From Lingula anatina (lineage: Eukaryota; Brachiopoda; Lingulata; Lingulida; Lingulidae), in contig NW_019776012.1 in NCBI RefSeq assembly GCF_001039355.2, positions 79,051 through 139,579 of the forward strand: a stretch of DNA of 60,529 nucleotides, read 5' to 3'. The notes beneath the pieces are model-generated. The model saw only the letters and a program-made list of their open reading frames with translations. It made no database searches and was not told where the DNA came from. This document shows, piece after piece, positions 23,601 to 52,496 of the stretch. Position 1 is the stretch's first letter; every line of letters starts with the position of its first letter. The position numbers and the translations under genes are program-made.

Positions 23601-24252
23601 GATAAAGGCTGTTCCACTACTATCCGTTGTTTCCATTTCCATTGGGCCAGAGAAGCTGGTTGACTTCAAGTCTGTCTGTAATCTTTTTAGATCTTGTATA
23701 TGATAAAAATAAAGAAAACACTTGAGATTAAAAAGAATTCAACTCAAAATCAGAAAGATGAATAGATGCCCAATCTTAGTGAAAATAAAAGAGACAAAGG
23801 AATGATGCTACACAATCCTTATTTTCATCATAGTTAGAATGTGCGCTCAAACACCTCAAACTTTAGAACATCATAACACTTCTTTCACATCTCAAAATGT
23901 ACCTTAAATAAAATTGCATAATAAAAATGTTAACCTGTTTCATTTGCCATTTCAAGACTCTGATAATAATTTTCATGGTAACGACCAAGCATGAGAGGTT
24001 CCCCATCAGCATTTTCGTTAAAAATAGTTTGTAAGACACCATATTTTGCCCCTGGAGAACTGGATACTATAAGCAATTTACGCCCTACGGCCTTAGCAGT
24101 TGCATCAACGGTTAGTTCATCAGCCCAAGCTCCATCCTGAGCCATCCTGCTGAGGTATGCTGGCCAGTCAGAATCACCAATATGTTGTGCATACTTTTGT
24201 TGGTAGAGCTGGAAAGGACAATCAAGATGAGTTAAGTTTCATGTGCCATCAC

Positions 24253-24287
<35 letters not shown>

Positions 24288-27200
24288 TAATAATAATAAT
24301 AATAATAGAATAAATAAATAAAAATTAATTAATTAATTGATAAAATGAATTAAAAAAAAAACAAGGCAGCAAAGCTGCCAAATGTACAGACAAAAAGCAG
24401 AAAATAATAATGCACAAAATAGGCTACTGTCAATTCTGATGCAAAAGTACATTAAGTTAAACTGCAAATTCAACATCAAATTTTAATTATGCACAACAGG
24501 TAATACCAATGTAAGTAAAATGTGTAACAAGCATAAGGCTTCAGGCCCTTGGGGCTTTAAGTTCACACTTTGAAAATGCCAGAATGAGAAAAATTGAAAA
24601 TTTCACGCACAATTGCATAAATTCAATAATAAATAATAACCCAATTGAGCTGGCTTTCTAATTTGAACTGCATGCCAATCTTAAAAATCATGCTTGTAAG
24701 TTAAAAATAATAATAAGTAACACAGTTTTCCTTTCATAATGCTTTTCCAACTCAGGCTGCATTTAAGTCCTGTGTCTCTTCTTTTGAAAGTTTGACAATC
24801 ATAAGTAACATGGTTTTTCCATAATGGTCATCATGGCAGCAGCACCCAAAATTGTGTTTTCTTCTATTTTGATGCAATATAACATAATGTTTAACAGCAT
24901 AATGACCATCATTTTTTAATAATAAAATATATTTATCATTGATTTTCAGAAAATTTGACTAGCATGAGTCTTCAAGCCCGTGGAGGTTCTAAGTCACACC
25001 TTGAAGATGCCAATATGTGAAAAATTTAATTTTCACAAAAAACTGTTTAACTACCAGAAAAAATTTACCAAACAGACTGCATTGCCTACTGAACTTTGAG
25101 AACAGTAAGTGAAATGTTTTTTCTTAAATGGTCATCATGGGAGCAGTGCCCAAAATAGGGGTTTATTCAAATTTTGATGCAACATAACATTTATTTAACA
25201 GCATTATGACTATCAATTTTAATAATAAAATATTAGTATCATGGACATCCAGAAAATGTGACTAGTAAAGGTCTTCAGGCCCATGGAACTTCAAAGTCAC
25301 ACCTTGAAAATGCCAAAATATAAACAAGACAGCACTGTTCTGAAATGTTTTTTATTTCATTTTTAACAATTTTTTAACATAAAACAAAATTAACAGTTTA
25401 CTGCCATTTTTATATGATCAACTAAGAAAATTGATGCTATGGGAAAAATATCAATAGAACAGTGTTAAATGTCCAATTTCTTCCATTCTTGTATTCTGAA
25501 CATAGTGAATGACTGAATCTGACAAACTGCAATGATATGAGTTTAATTCCATTTTTGAAACTTTAATACACAATACACGATAACAAGTTTACCATCATTT
25601 TTACAAAATCAAGTAACAATGTTGTAAAGATGCAGGAAATGTCAAACAAACACTTTTACGTATCTAATTAATTAAATGAGACTGTTAACATGCCTAAGAA
25701 TTGAATCTGAGGAAATGTGAAAAAACAGCATAACTTTTAAAATAATTTAAAAAAATAAAAATTATAATAATAATTATGCGTTATGCTGATTTTCAAACTC
25801 AACTTGCGTTTTAGGATTGACCACTCCTGTGAATTTAATGCTAATTGGCCAATCTGTTTTTCTTATATTGTGTTAACAGTGTTGCATATATGCTGAAAAG
25901 TGAAAAAAAAAACAAAAAAAAACGCATAACTACTAAAATAATGGCCTGATCATGCCGATTTTCGATCTTGATCTGTGTTTTAGTAAGACTGATTACTCCT
26001 GTGAGTTTCATGACAACAAGCCTATCGGTTTTCCTTGAAATGTGTTTACAATGTTGCAAATATGTTGAAAAGTGAAAAAACAGCATAGCTTCTACAATAA
26101 TAAGCTGATCATGCTGATTTTTTAACTTGACCTGCATTTTATGAATATTCATCAGCTCTTTAAATATTAAGTCAAAAAGTAAAACTGCCTTCCACTTATG
26201 GTGTTTACGCTGAAAGTGCACAGCGACAGCGACGACGGCTACAACAGACGCAGGTGACGGCAATATGTACAGACACATCTGTGTCTGTACATAAAAATGA
26301 CCATAAATAGAAAAGTTTCTGTATGTAAAGTAGCACAGATAAATTATTGCTCCAAGGACATTTATAGAGTTATTATGCACTGATCTTCCCATCAGTATCA
26401 GACCAACATTTGAATTCTAACTATATTGCCTCCTGACTTTCAACCTTGGCTAATACATATTACAACTCTTAGGAGAACTTCATTTAGGTGTATTATTATG
26501 TTTTGAGGCAGGGAAATTAAAGATAATGAAAATGAAGGGTTACATCGATTTTGTTGTGTTTTAAGCTACTGTACACAATTGTGACCATGTGTATGATCAT
26601 TTACATACGAGCAATGAAACTTATAATTGCAGATTGTACTTATGGGCTTCAATTTGTTATACTTTTGCTTGGACTCAGAATATCTGGTACAGGTGTGGCA
26701 AGATATGCACTTTTTAAGTCCATTTAGACCGTGTGAAGTAATATTTTTTTGACTGAAATACATTTTCTGGTTTTCTTAATTAAGAATGATTACCTGTAGA
26801 TAACGGACAACTAGTTTTCTGATTTCGCTATGCGTAATTCCTTGCTGAAGTCCTAGTCGAACGTACTGATCTGCTACAGCATGAAAGAAACAGTTTCCAT
26901 CCATAGGTGTTTCTCCACGGAAAGACATGCCATGGGCTTTTATACTTAACAGCAGCTTTTCTCTCAAATCTTTTATTCTTGGGCCTTCTGCCAAAATCTG
27001 GAATGTTTGTCCAATGCGCTCTGTTTCCATTTCCTCTCTTATATCCCGCTGTGGAAACTTCACAGCAGGAGATCCAACCAGCCCAACTGGCTTTCTCTTA
27101 ACTGCACCTGGGGGAGATGCCATCTGCATGGGTTCTATGGGCAGCTCCCGCTGGTAGATGGTTTCACGACCAGAATCTCCAGACCCATAATGATGATGGA

Positions 27201-29198
27201 CACTTATTGTATTGGCATTATAGAAATGCCCTGCCTTTGAATCAGGAGCAGTCATTGGGTATGTATAAGGTGTTTCCTTTTTAACACCTGGAATGCTCAC
27301 TGGAATCTGTGGAGCAGAGTTCTTTGACGTCTCTATAAATATAAAACTTCAATCACCTTACAAATAACACTTAAAGTATGTCAAGATATTTCAATCCTTC
27401 AAATGCTATGTTCATTACCTATATGTTTGCAACTCAGAGGCATCTACTCGTAGATTAATTATTTAATATCTAAGAATATTGATATCAGCTGACAGGATAC
27501 AAAAATACAAAAATAGAAAAAATTACAAAAATACAAAATAGTTTTAGAATTAGAATAAATGCAACATTAATAAATATACAGTGCATACCAAGTAAGTCAG
27601 CCAAATGGTCTTGGCTCGTTTCTCTCAAAGCTGTAATGAACTTGTCCAAAAAATCTGGACCTTTGGTTATGATGAAATCCAGTACTTTCTCAGCTTTGTC
27701 ATGCCTGGTTTTCTCTGCCTAGAGGTACATCATCACAAAAATATCATAACTTTAATGGTATACATAAGCATCATGTGCATAATATTTGGTACACTGTACA
27801 AGGAATTACAACTGAAAAAATGTCTTATACCCCATTTCCATAGATTAGATCGACCTACTTTAGATTGACCTAACTCCCTGGGGGTTCACGCTAAATAGCT
27901 GTCAGCCGGGTGAACACGAAAGTTAATTACCCCCTTACAGCTTGTAGTAGGCGGGATGGACATTTAAGTCGGATTATCTGAAAGTAATCTAGTGAGACTC
28001 CCCGCGGGGATAGATCGATCTAAAATCTATGGGAATAGAGCCTTAAAAAGAGATAGTGATCAATGAATACTACTGAGTATTAGTAAGCTTAGGTCTTTTT
28101 AAAATTGTACGTGTAAACTTCATTTGATACAGGGTTTTCTTGCCTTTGTCCAACAAAAAGTACCATTTTGGGAAACCCCCAAGTGGGGTAGGTGGCTGTA
28201 CAGTACTTTGACAAGAGGATTTACTAAACTGGTTCCGTCTGATATCTCAATACAGAGGTTTAGAGTGAATTTTTGCATTGAATGATATCATCACTCAGCT
28301 GCCCTATGTTAGAGAAGGTAAAAATCTAGTTGAAAGCAAGTAAACCCNNNNNNNNNNNNNNNNNNNNNNNNNNNNNNNNNNNNNNNNNNNNNNNNNNNNN
28401 NNNNNNNNNNNNNNNNNNNNNNNNNNNNNNNNNNNNNNNNNNNNNNNNNNNNNNNNNNNNNNNNNNNNNNNNNNNNNNNNNNNNNNNNNNNNNNNNNNNN
28501 NNNNNNNNNNNNNNNNNNNNNNNNNNNNNNNNNNNNNNNNNNNNNNNNNNNNNNNNNNNNNNNNNNNNNNNNNNNNNNNNNNNNNNNNNNNNNNNNNNNN
28601 NNNNNNNNNNNNNNNNNNNNNNNNNNNNNNNNNNNNNNNNNNNNNNNNNNNNNNNNNNNNNNNNNNNNNNNNNNNNNNNNNNNNNNNNNNNNNNNNNNNN
28701 NNNNNNNNNNNNNNNNNNNNNNNNNNNNNNNNNNNNNNNNNNNNNNNNNNNNNNNNNNNNNNNNNNNNNNNNNNNNNNNNNNNNNNNNNNNNNNNNNNNN
28801 NNNNNNNNNNNNNNNNNNNNNNNNNNNNNNNNNNNNNNNNNNNNNNNNNNNNNNNNNNNNNNNNNNNNNNNNNNNNNNNNNNNNNNNNNNNNNNNNNNNN
28901 NNNNNNNNNNNNNNNNNNNNNNNNNNNNNNNNNNNNNNNNNNNNNNNNNAGTAAAAGACAAATTAAAGAAACAAACTACATGTAGACTGTTCAAGCTTCT
29001 AAATACAGGTACAACAATAAATTTATTATACTGTACCCTTATTATATCTATTTGATATTCGGTCAGAAGAGACTGTTGCTGCAAAAAAGTCAACAGAAGA
29101 CCTTCCACATTCAAGTCTGTCACCAATGCCACTCGGTTCTTGGTCACACACTCCCTGAGTGCCTTCAGCTGATCTCGCAACATCTTTTCTGACGCCAT
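16798..29198 (-). CDS. CARD-OTU-Pelle/IRAK-like kinase-RING-like-trypsin-like protease fusion
   Basis: Unnamed gene; 16 coding exons in one frame of 1075 aa: 29198-29037, 27718-27589, 27332-26794, 24208-23935, 23692-23387, 23030-22936, 22739-22669, 21924-21763, 20253-20120, 19891-19805, 19582-19449, 18882-18763, 18495-18402, 18214-18095, 17867-17646, 17375-16798. Residues 1-97 form a CARD (LNVEGLLLTFLQQQSLLTEY; ALRETSQDHLADLL). Residues 230-365 form an OTU protease (D242GNC245, WADELTV, H355ENYYQSL). Residues 440-735 form a Pelle/IRAK-like kinase (K486 in VAVK, H586KD, N593, D606MG, AGYTDPK). Residues 761-801 are a RING-like C-x2-C-x11-C-x-C-x3-C-x2-C-x12-C-x2-H. Residues 811-1075 are a trypsin-fold protease with H877, D917 and S1009 (GASGSP). 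The domain mix suggests innate immune or cell-death signalling by ubiquitin editing, phosphorylation and proteolysis; function is inferred. One intron (after 18763) needs a GC donor. A fusion of adjacent genes is unlikely because phases match throughout. Confidence 0.85.
19896..19937. repeat. (AAT)n microsatellite abutting a 3' splice site
   Basis: About 40 bp of AAT repeats. On the minus strand it reads (ATT)n directly before ttctag|C, the acceptor of the CARD-gene exon starting at 19891, so it supplies the pyrimidine-containing tract. Confidence 0.9.
20607..20680. repeat. (AAAT)n microsatellite
   Basis: Roughly 70 bp of AAAT repeats grading into AAT, in an intron of the CARD gene. Confidence 0.95.
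24252..24360. repeat. Poly-A and AAT/AAAT simple repeat block
   Basis: About 30 As, then ATT/AAT and AAAT/AATT repeats and a second A run, 40 bp upstream (minus sense) of the OTU exon starting at 24208. It abuts the start of the dispersed repeat copy at 24361. Confidence 0.9.
24361..26303 (-). repeat. Dispersed repeat family, copy 1 (long copy, in the CARD-gene intron)
   Basis: Begins ACAAGGCAGCAAAGCTG and ends in a GC-richer (GAC)n-like tract (ACAGCGACAGCGACGACGG) followed by CAGACACATCTGTGTCTGTA, a near-palindrome. The 26-kb end contains three tandem monomers of about 160-175 bp (starting near 25730, 25900, 26070). Two related copies lie at 30303-31090 and 31100-32300. Minus-strand frames through the monomers stay open (183 aa at 25841-26392) but consist of repeated peptide and show no known domain. 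Likely a non-autonomous mobile or satellite-bearing element. It sits between the two OTU exons. Confidence 0.8.
27830..28040. mobile_element. Foldback/MITE-like element in CARD-gene intron 1
   Basis: The left end CCCATTTCCATAGATTAGAT pairs with the right end ATCTAAAATCTATGGGAATA with small differences; inverted similarity continues inward through AGATCGA and a CCCNNGGGG-type segment. About 210 bp, non-coding, no obvious target duplication. Confidence 0.6.
28348..28949. other. Assembly gap (run of N)
   Basis: About 600 N. It falls between the first CARD exon (ends 29037) and the second (starts 27718). The exons join in phase 0 into a complete CARD, so no coding sequence need be missing. Open frames reported across the gap are artefacts. 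Confidence 0.98.
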
Positions 29199-29792
29199 GG
29201 CTCTTTCGTCTTGTGTTCCTACAAATACATATCTGTTAGTTCCATCATAAGGTTCATGGTGACACGTTCATTGAAATGAAAACTACTGCAGAGACCTCGT
29301 GACACTGCCATTCGCGATCATAGTCTATTATCAAAACGGCACAGCTAGCACATATTAGAAACCGCACGTCTTTGCCAAGTTTTATTGAGGTTCCGGGTTA
29401 TTAATATCAGTATCAACAATTAATTACAGATCGGTCACAGAGCTTATATTATAGATATTGACCAGAAGTATATCCTGGCCTTGTGATGTGGCGGTGTGAT
29501 AGGTATAGTAGTCCGCTAAGAGTCCGTTTCTCAATTTACCTGCACTGGACCGGTAATACATGTATACCGAGCGGGGTACTAGTACAGAAAAACCAACGTC
29601 TCGCCCCAATATCAACTCTAACTAACCACACTGGAGGTGAGAATTCCGTTCCTACGGCTCAAAGAAATTTACTTACATGTAATGAACTACTCCCTGGCTG
29701 CTTAACCCTGAAGATTAATTGTTTAATATCGCCAAAACAACCTTTAATGCTACTTTCACATTCACAATTGTTGGTCTGTGCCAGCCTCTACA

Positions 29793-29828
29793 GCGCATGC
29801 GCAACTTGAACACCAGATAGTGACGTAA
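29793..29828. promoter_or_regulatory. Candidate CARD-gene promoter: NRF-1 palindrome and CRE-like site
   Basis: GCGCATGCGC (29793-29802) is a perfect NRF-1 type palindrome; TGACGTAA (29821-29828) is CRE/ATF-like. They lie about 600 bp upstream of the CARD-gene ATG (29198) in a relatively CpG-rich patch. A 5' UTR exon boundary is suggested at 29218 (tttgtag|GAACAC), so the true first exon probably lies between 29.25 and 29.8 kb. Confidence 0.45.
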
Positions 29829-30302
29829 TGCGCGGTCTCTAAAATTTTTAAAAAAAATTCAAATGCGTAGAACTAACTAAATTTATTTTCAGAAGAATAT
29901 TTGATGAACTTTTGAGTCAAGTAGGGAATAGTAAACAAAAAAGAGAGTAAAACGCAATAAAAAGCAAACAAAATTATTAAATTATTGTGTAAATAATTTT
30001 TTTTCACGGAGATCATACAAATGATGTTCTGCTGGTCAGCTACTCAATCAATTATAATGAGAATCAGTAAAATATAGGCTCTTTTTAAATTTTACATTCC
30101 TTTCCGCAATAACAACAATAAAGCCCCCATAAGTGAATGGCTCAATCATTTTCACCACAGGTGCAACACTTTTTTTAATTCTTGAAATATCCATCACATG
30201 TTTAATAAGTGTATATAAATAAATCATTCAAGTGACCTGCATTCTATAGATGTAAAAAAATAATAAATGATATTTTCCTTGGCATTGGACACCTGTCTTG
30301 AA

Positions 30303-31090
30303 AACAAGGCAGCAAAGCTGACAAATGTACAGACAAAAAGCAGGAAATAACAAAAAAGGCTACTGTCAATTCTGAGGGGCCGTAGCGATAGTCCGAAGGT
30401 TCAATAGTCCGAAGGTTCATTGGTCCGAATGTTCACTATAGAACCTTCGGACCAATGAACCCTTGATTAAAAAATCGATGAAAATGTTACCACTTTTCGG
30501 ACCAATGAACCTTCGGACCAATGAACCTTCGGACTATCGAGACGCCCCCAATTCTGATGCAAAAGTACATTAAGTTAAACTGCAAATTCAACATCAAATT
30601 TTAATTATGCTCAACAGGTAATACCAACGTAAGTTAAATGTGTAACAAGCATAAGGCTTCAGGCCCATGGGAGTTCAAGTTCACACTTTGAAAATGTATA
30701 ACTTCCACAAAAAGAAGCCAATTAGACTGCTTTTCCAACTCAGGCTGCATGTCGATTTTCGAACTTGGCCTGCGTTTTAGTAAGATCGATTACTCCTGAG
30801 AGTTTCATGACAACAGGCCTATCGGTTTTCCTTGAAATGTGTTTACAGTGTTGCATATATGTTGAAAAGTGAAAAAAAAGCATAACTTCTACAATAATGG
30901 CCCGATCATCCTGATTTCCGAACTTGACCTGCATTTTATGAAAATTCATCAGCTCTATAAATATAAAGCCCAAAAGTAAAACTGCCTTCCACTTATCGTG
31001 TTTACAATGAAAGTGCACGGCGCCGGCGTCGGCGATGATGGCGACGACAGACGCAGGTGATGGCAATATATACAGACACATTTATATATA
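30303..31090 (-). repeat. Dispersed repeat family, copy 2 (internally deleted, with nested MITE)
   Basis: Matches copy 1 from its start (AAGGCAGCAAAGCTG) to the TTTGAAAATG region, then jumps to the monomer/GC-tract end (GTGCACGGCGCCGGCGTCGG, CAGACGCAGGTGATGGC). About 1.2 kb present in copy 1 is missing. It carries the 173-bp insert at 30376-30548, which copy 1 lacks. Confidence 0.8.
30376..30548. mobile_element. Foldback MITE with 9-bp target duplication and internal TTCGGAC repeats
   Basis: A 173-bp insert flanked by CAATTCTGA on each side (30367-30375, 30549-30557). The related repeat at 24361 has a single CAATTCTGA and no insert, so the empty site is visible in the same window. Termini are GGGGC...GCCCC with near-identical CGATAGTCCGAAGGTTCA arms. 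The interior repeats the motif GTCCGAAGGTTCA and its reverse complement many times, so almost the whole element can fold into a hairpin. Confidence 0.85.
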
Positions 31091-31099
31091 TTTACTATA

Positions 31100-32300
31100 C
31101 TGTTTGAGAACAGTAATTGACATGGTTTTTCTTAAATGGTCACAATGGGAGCAGTGCCCAAATTAGGTTTTTTTCAAATTTTGATGCAATATTACATAAT
31201 TTTTAACAGCATAATGACCATCAATTTTTAATAATAAAATATTAGTATCATGGATATTCAGAAAATGTGACTAGCAAAGGTCTTCAGGCCCATTGAACTT
31301 CAAAGTCACAACTTGAAAATGCCAAAATGTAAACAAGACAGCACTGTTCTGAAATGGGTTTATTTCCATTTTTAACAATTTTTAACATAAAACAAAATTA
31401 ACAGTTTACTGCAATTTTTAAATGACCAACTAAGAAAATTGATGAGATTGATCAAAAAATATCAATAGAGCAGTGTTAAATGTCCAATTTCTTCCATTCT
31501 GAGATTCTGAACATAGTGAATGATTCAGTCTGACAAACTGCAATGATATGAGTTTATTTCCATTTTTGTAACTTTATTACACAATATACAATTACAAGTT
31601 TAACATCATTTTTACAAAATCAACTAACAATGTTGTAAAGATGCAGGAAATGTCAAAAAAACACTTTTACATATCTTATTAATTAAATAATGAAACTGTT
31701 AACATGCCTAAGAATTGAATCTAAGGAAATGTAAAAAACAGCATAACTTCTAAAATAATGGCCCGATTATGCTGATTTTTGAACTTAACCTGCATTTTAG
31801 CAGAAATGACCACTCCTGTGAGTTTAATGACAATTGGCCTATCTGTTTTTCTTATATTGTGTTTACAGTGTTGCATATATGCTGAAAAGTGAAAAAAAAG
31901 CATAACTACTAAAATAGTGGCCCGATCATGCCGATTTTCGAACTTGACCTGCGTTTTAGTAAGATCAATTTTTCCTGTGAGTTTCATGACAACAGGCCTA
32001 TTGGTTTTTGTTGAAATGTGTTTACAGTGTTGCATATATGCTGAAAAGTGAAAAAACAGCATAACTTCTACAAAAATGGCCCGATCATGCTGTTTTTCGA
32101 ACTTGACCTGCATTTTATGAATATTCATCAGCTCTGTAAATATAAAGCCAAAAAGTAAAACTGTCTTCCACTTATCATGTTTACAAGGAAAGTGCACGGC
32201 GACGACGGCGACGGCGACAGCGACGACGGCGACGGCGACGACAGACGCAGGTGATGGCAATATGTGCAGACACATCTGTGTCTGTACATAAAAATTGTAC
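31100..32300 (-). repeat. Dispersed repeat family, copy 3
   Basis: Aligns with copy 1 from about 25099 onward (TTTGAGAACAGTAA...) to the end: three tandem monomers (near 31735, 31892, 32050), then a longer GACGACGGCGACGGCGACAG tract and the CAGACACATCTGTGTCTGTA near-palindrome at 32268-32287. It lies directly after copy 2. Confidence 0.8.
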
Positions 32301-33198
32301 GCTGTCTGAGAAGAGTTTTCTACTAGCTGGTAACTGCCAAACTATCAATAAAAATAATAATAATATTAATATTAATAATAAATAATAATAAAGGGAGACC
32401 AAAATAATATTTTGAAATTCAAAACAAATACCCGAGAGCAATGATGACCTAGAAGCTACAAGTTAAGTTGTAGCTTCTAGAGGGGGGGGGGGATTAAGAG
32501 AAGGGCATTTTCAGTGTGGAGCAGACTACTACCGCAAGTGTTTTCTTGCATGCACAACATTTAAATCATTCTCATGCCACCCCCTCATTTTTTTTACCAC
32601 CCCCATCAATGTAATATCTGAATTAATTTTTTTTTAAATATATTTTGAAATAAATCTTTGCTAAACAAAAACTTTGCTTCTTTTCATTTTTGTTAAACAC
32701 TAAAGTTACACACACACACACAAAAAAAAAAACAGGTCACACTGAGCAATAATACTTGAAATAATATTTTATTACTTGAAATGTCGATAAACAAGAAAAA
32801 CCCATTTTCTTTGGTTTCATTAACAGTACTTAAAATATATGTATTAAGATAGTCACTAAATTCATTTTTATATTGACAGCAAATGCAAGTAAGAGGGTAG
32901 AGTTTTACTATCTTCAAAATCATTGCACTTTCAAATTTCATGAAAATTATATTCAAACACTGTTGAAGGGTGAAATTTCATTTTTGGAAAAATCACAACA
33001 GCATTTTCTTTGAGAGAAAATGAGAGTTTACATAATAGCTTGAAAAAACAGTTTAAAACCATGTAACTGTTTTTTTACCTCTTTACAAGATTGAGACTTT
33101 GAAAGAAAAAGTTTTATATGAAGAAGAAACTGCTTCGCTTGACAATTGTGGATACTTTATCTAAACAAACAAAATAACTTATTCAATAATTTATGAAG

Positions 33199-33201
<3 letters not shown>

Positions 33202-33286
<85 letters not shown>
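33202..33286. repeat. (AT)n microsatellite
   Basis: About 85 bp of perfect AT dinucleotides between PI4KA and the dispersed repeat copies. Confidence 0.98.
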
Positions 33287-33287
<1 letters not shown>

Positions 33288-33631
33288 CAGTATATAATAC
33301 TTTCAAAGTATATTAAGCCTTCTTGAAAGTCCAATCACACGGATACATTGAGCTATATCATTGTTAAGCACGCATGATACCAATTAACTTCTTAAAAATT
33401 AAGTTACAGTGTTTTGTCTTTTCACTTCACATGTGTGTTAACTTCAATAATCTTCATCATTGAAATAAGATAACCTGATCTGCCCATATTTAAAACAGTT
33501 CAGAATGATTTTCTTATAAAATTTTCTTGTAAGGTTAAAATTCATTGTTACAGTACCAATGATATACACAGATAACAACAATGTCTAAAATTGGAAAACA
33601 TACATGTGGAAGTGAAAAATACCATTTTTTT

Positions 33632-52266
<18,635 letters not shown>

Positions 52267-52496
52267 ACCCAGTCCGTATCGGTGATCGGTATTTTTTTTA
52301 TCAAGAACAAATGAAAAAATATTTTTCTTTCAATAAAAACTACAGAAAAAATTACAAAATTAACAATATGTAGCTTATAGACTGTTATTGATTATTTTGT
52401 CAACCCCTCTTGCATTTACTGCGGATTCAATAAAAGCCGGCTACTTCCTGTTCAACAGGAGCGTGGAAACTTGAAACGAACACAACCCCTTTGAAA
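52267..52496. promoter_or_regulatory. Divergent PI4KA/THOC5 promoter
   Basis: The PI4KA start (minus, 52266) and THOC5 start (plus, 52497) are separated by 230 bp, which must hold both 5' UTRs and transcription starts unless leader exons lie elsewhere. No TATA box is evident. A CRE-like TACGTCA (52085-52091) lies just inside PI4KA intron 1. Confidence 0.7.

Larger units (their letters stand above)
29829..33631. other. Intergenic region between PI4KA 3' end and CARD-gene promoter
   Basis: No gene recognised. It holds two copies of the dispersed repeat (30303-31090, 31100-32300), a foldback MITE nested in the first, a G9 run near 32482 and a long (AT)n tract at 33202-33286. The part just below 33632 should contain the PI4KA 3' UTR. 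Confidence 0.6.

Noticed and set aside
25841-26392. 183-aa minus-strand frame as a protein-coding gene
   Set aside because: It lies in a dispersed repeat with tandem monomers; related frames occur at 30740 and 31721. No domain, start context or splice structure seen.
26776-27300. OTU exon as an independent gene starting at 27300
   Set aside because: The apparent start is a GTG inside an exon with a proper acceptor at 27332; the upstream CARD exon joins it in phase.
28326-29198. Long open frames spanning the N run on both strands
   Set aside because: They translate through undetermined bases. Only the first 54 codons on the minus strand are supported, ending at a splice donor (AGG|GTACAG).
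30376-30548. CRISPR-like array from repeated TTCGGAC motifs
   Set aside because: Eukaryotic context; units are inverted and of unequal spacing, and the segment has transposon ends and a target duplication.
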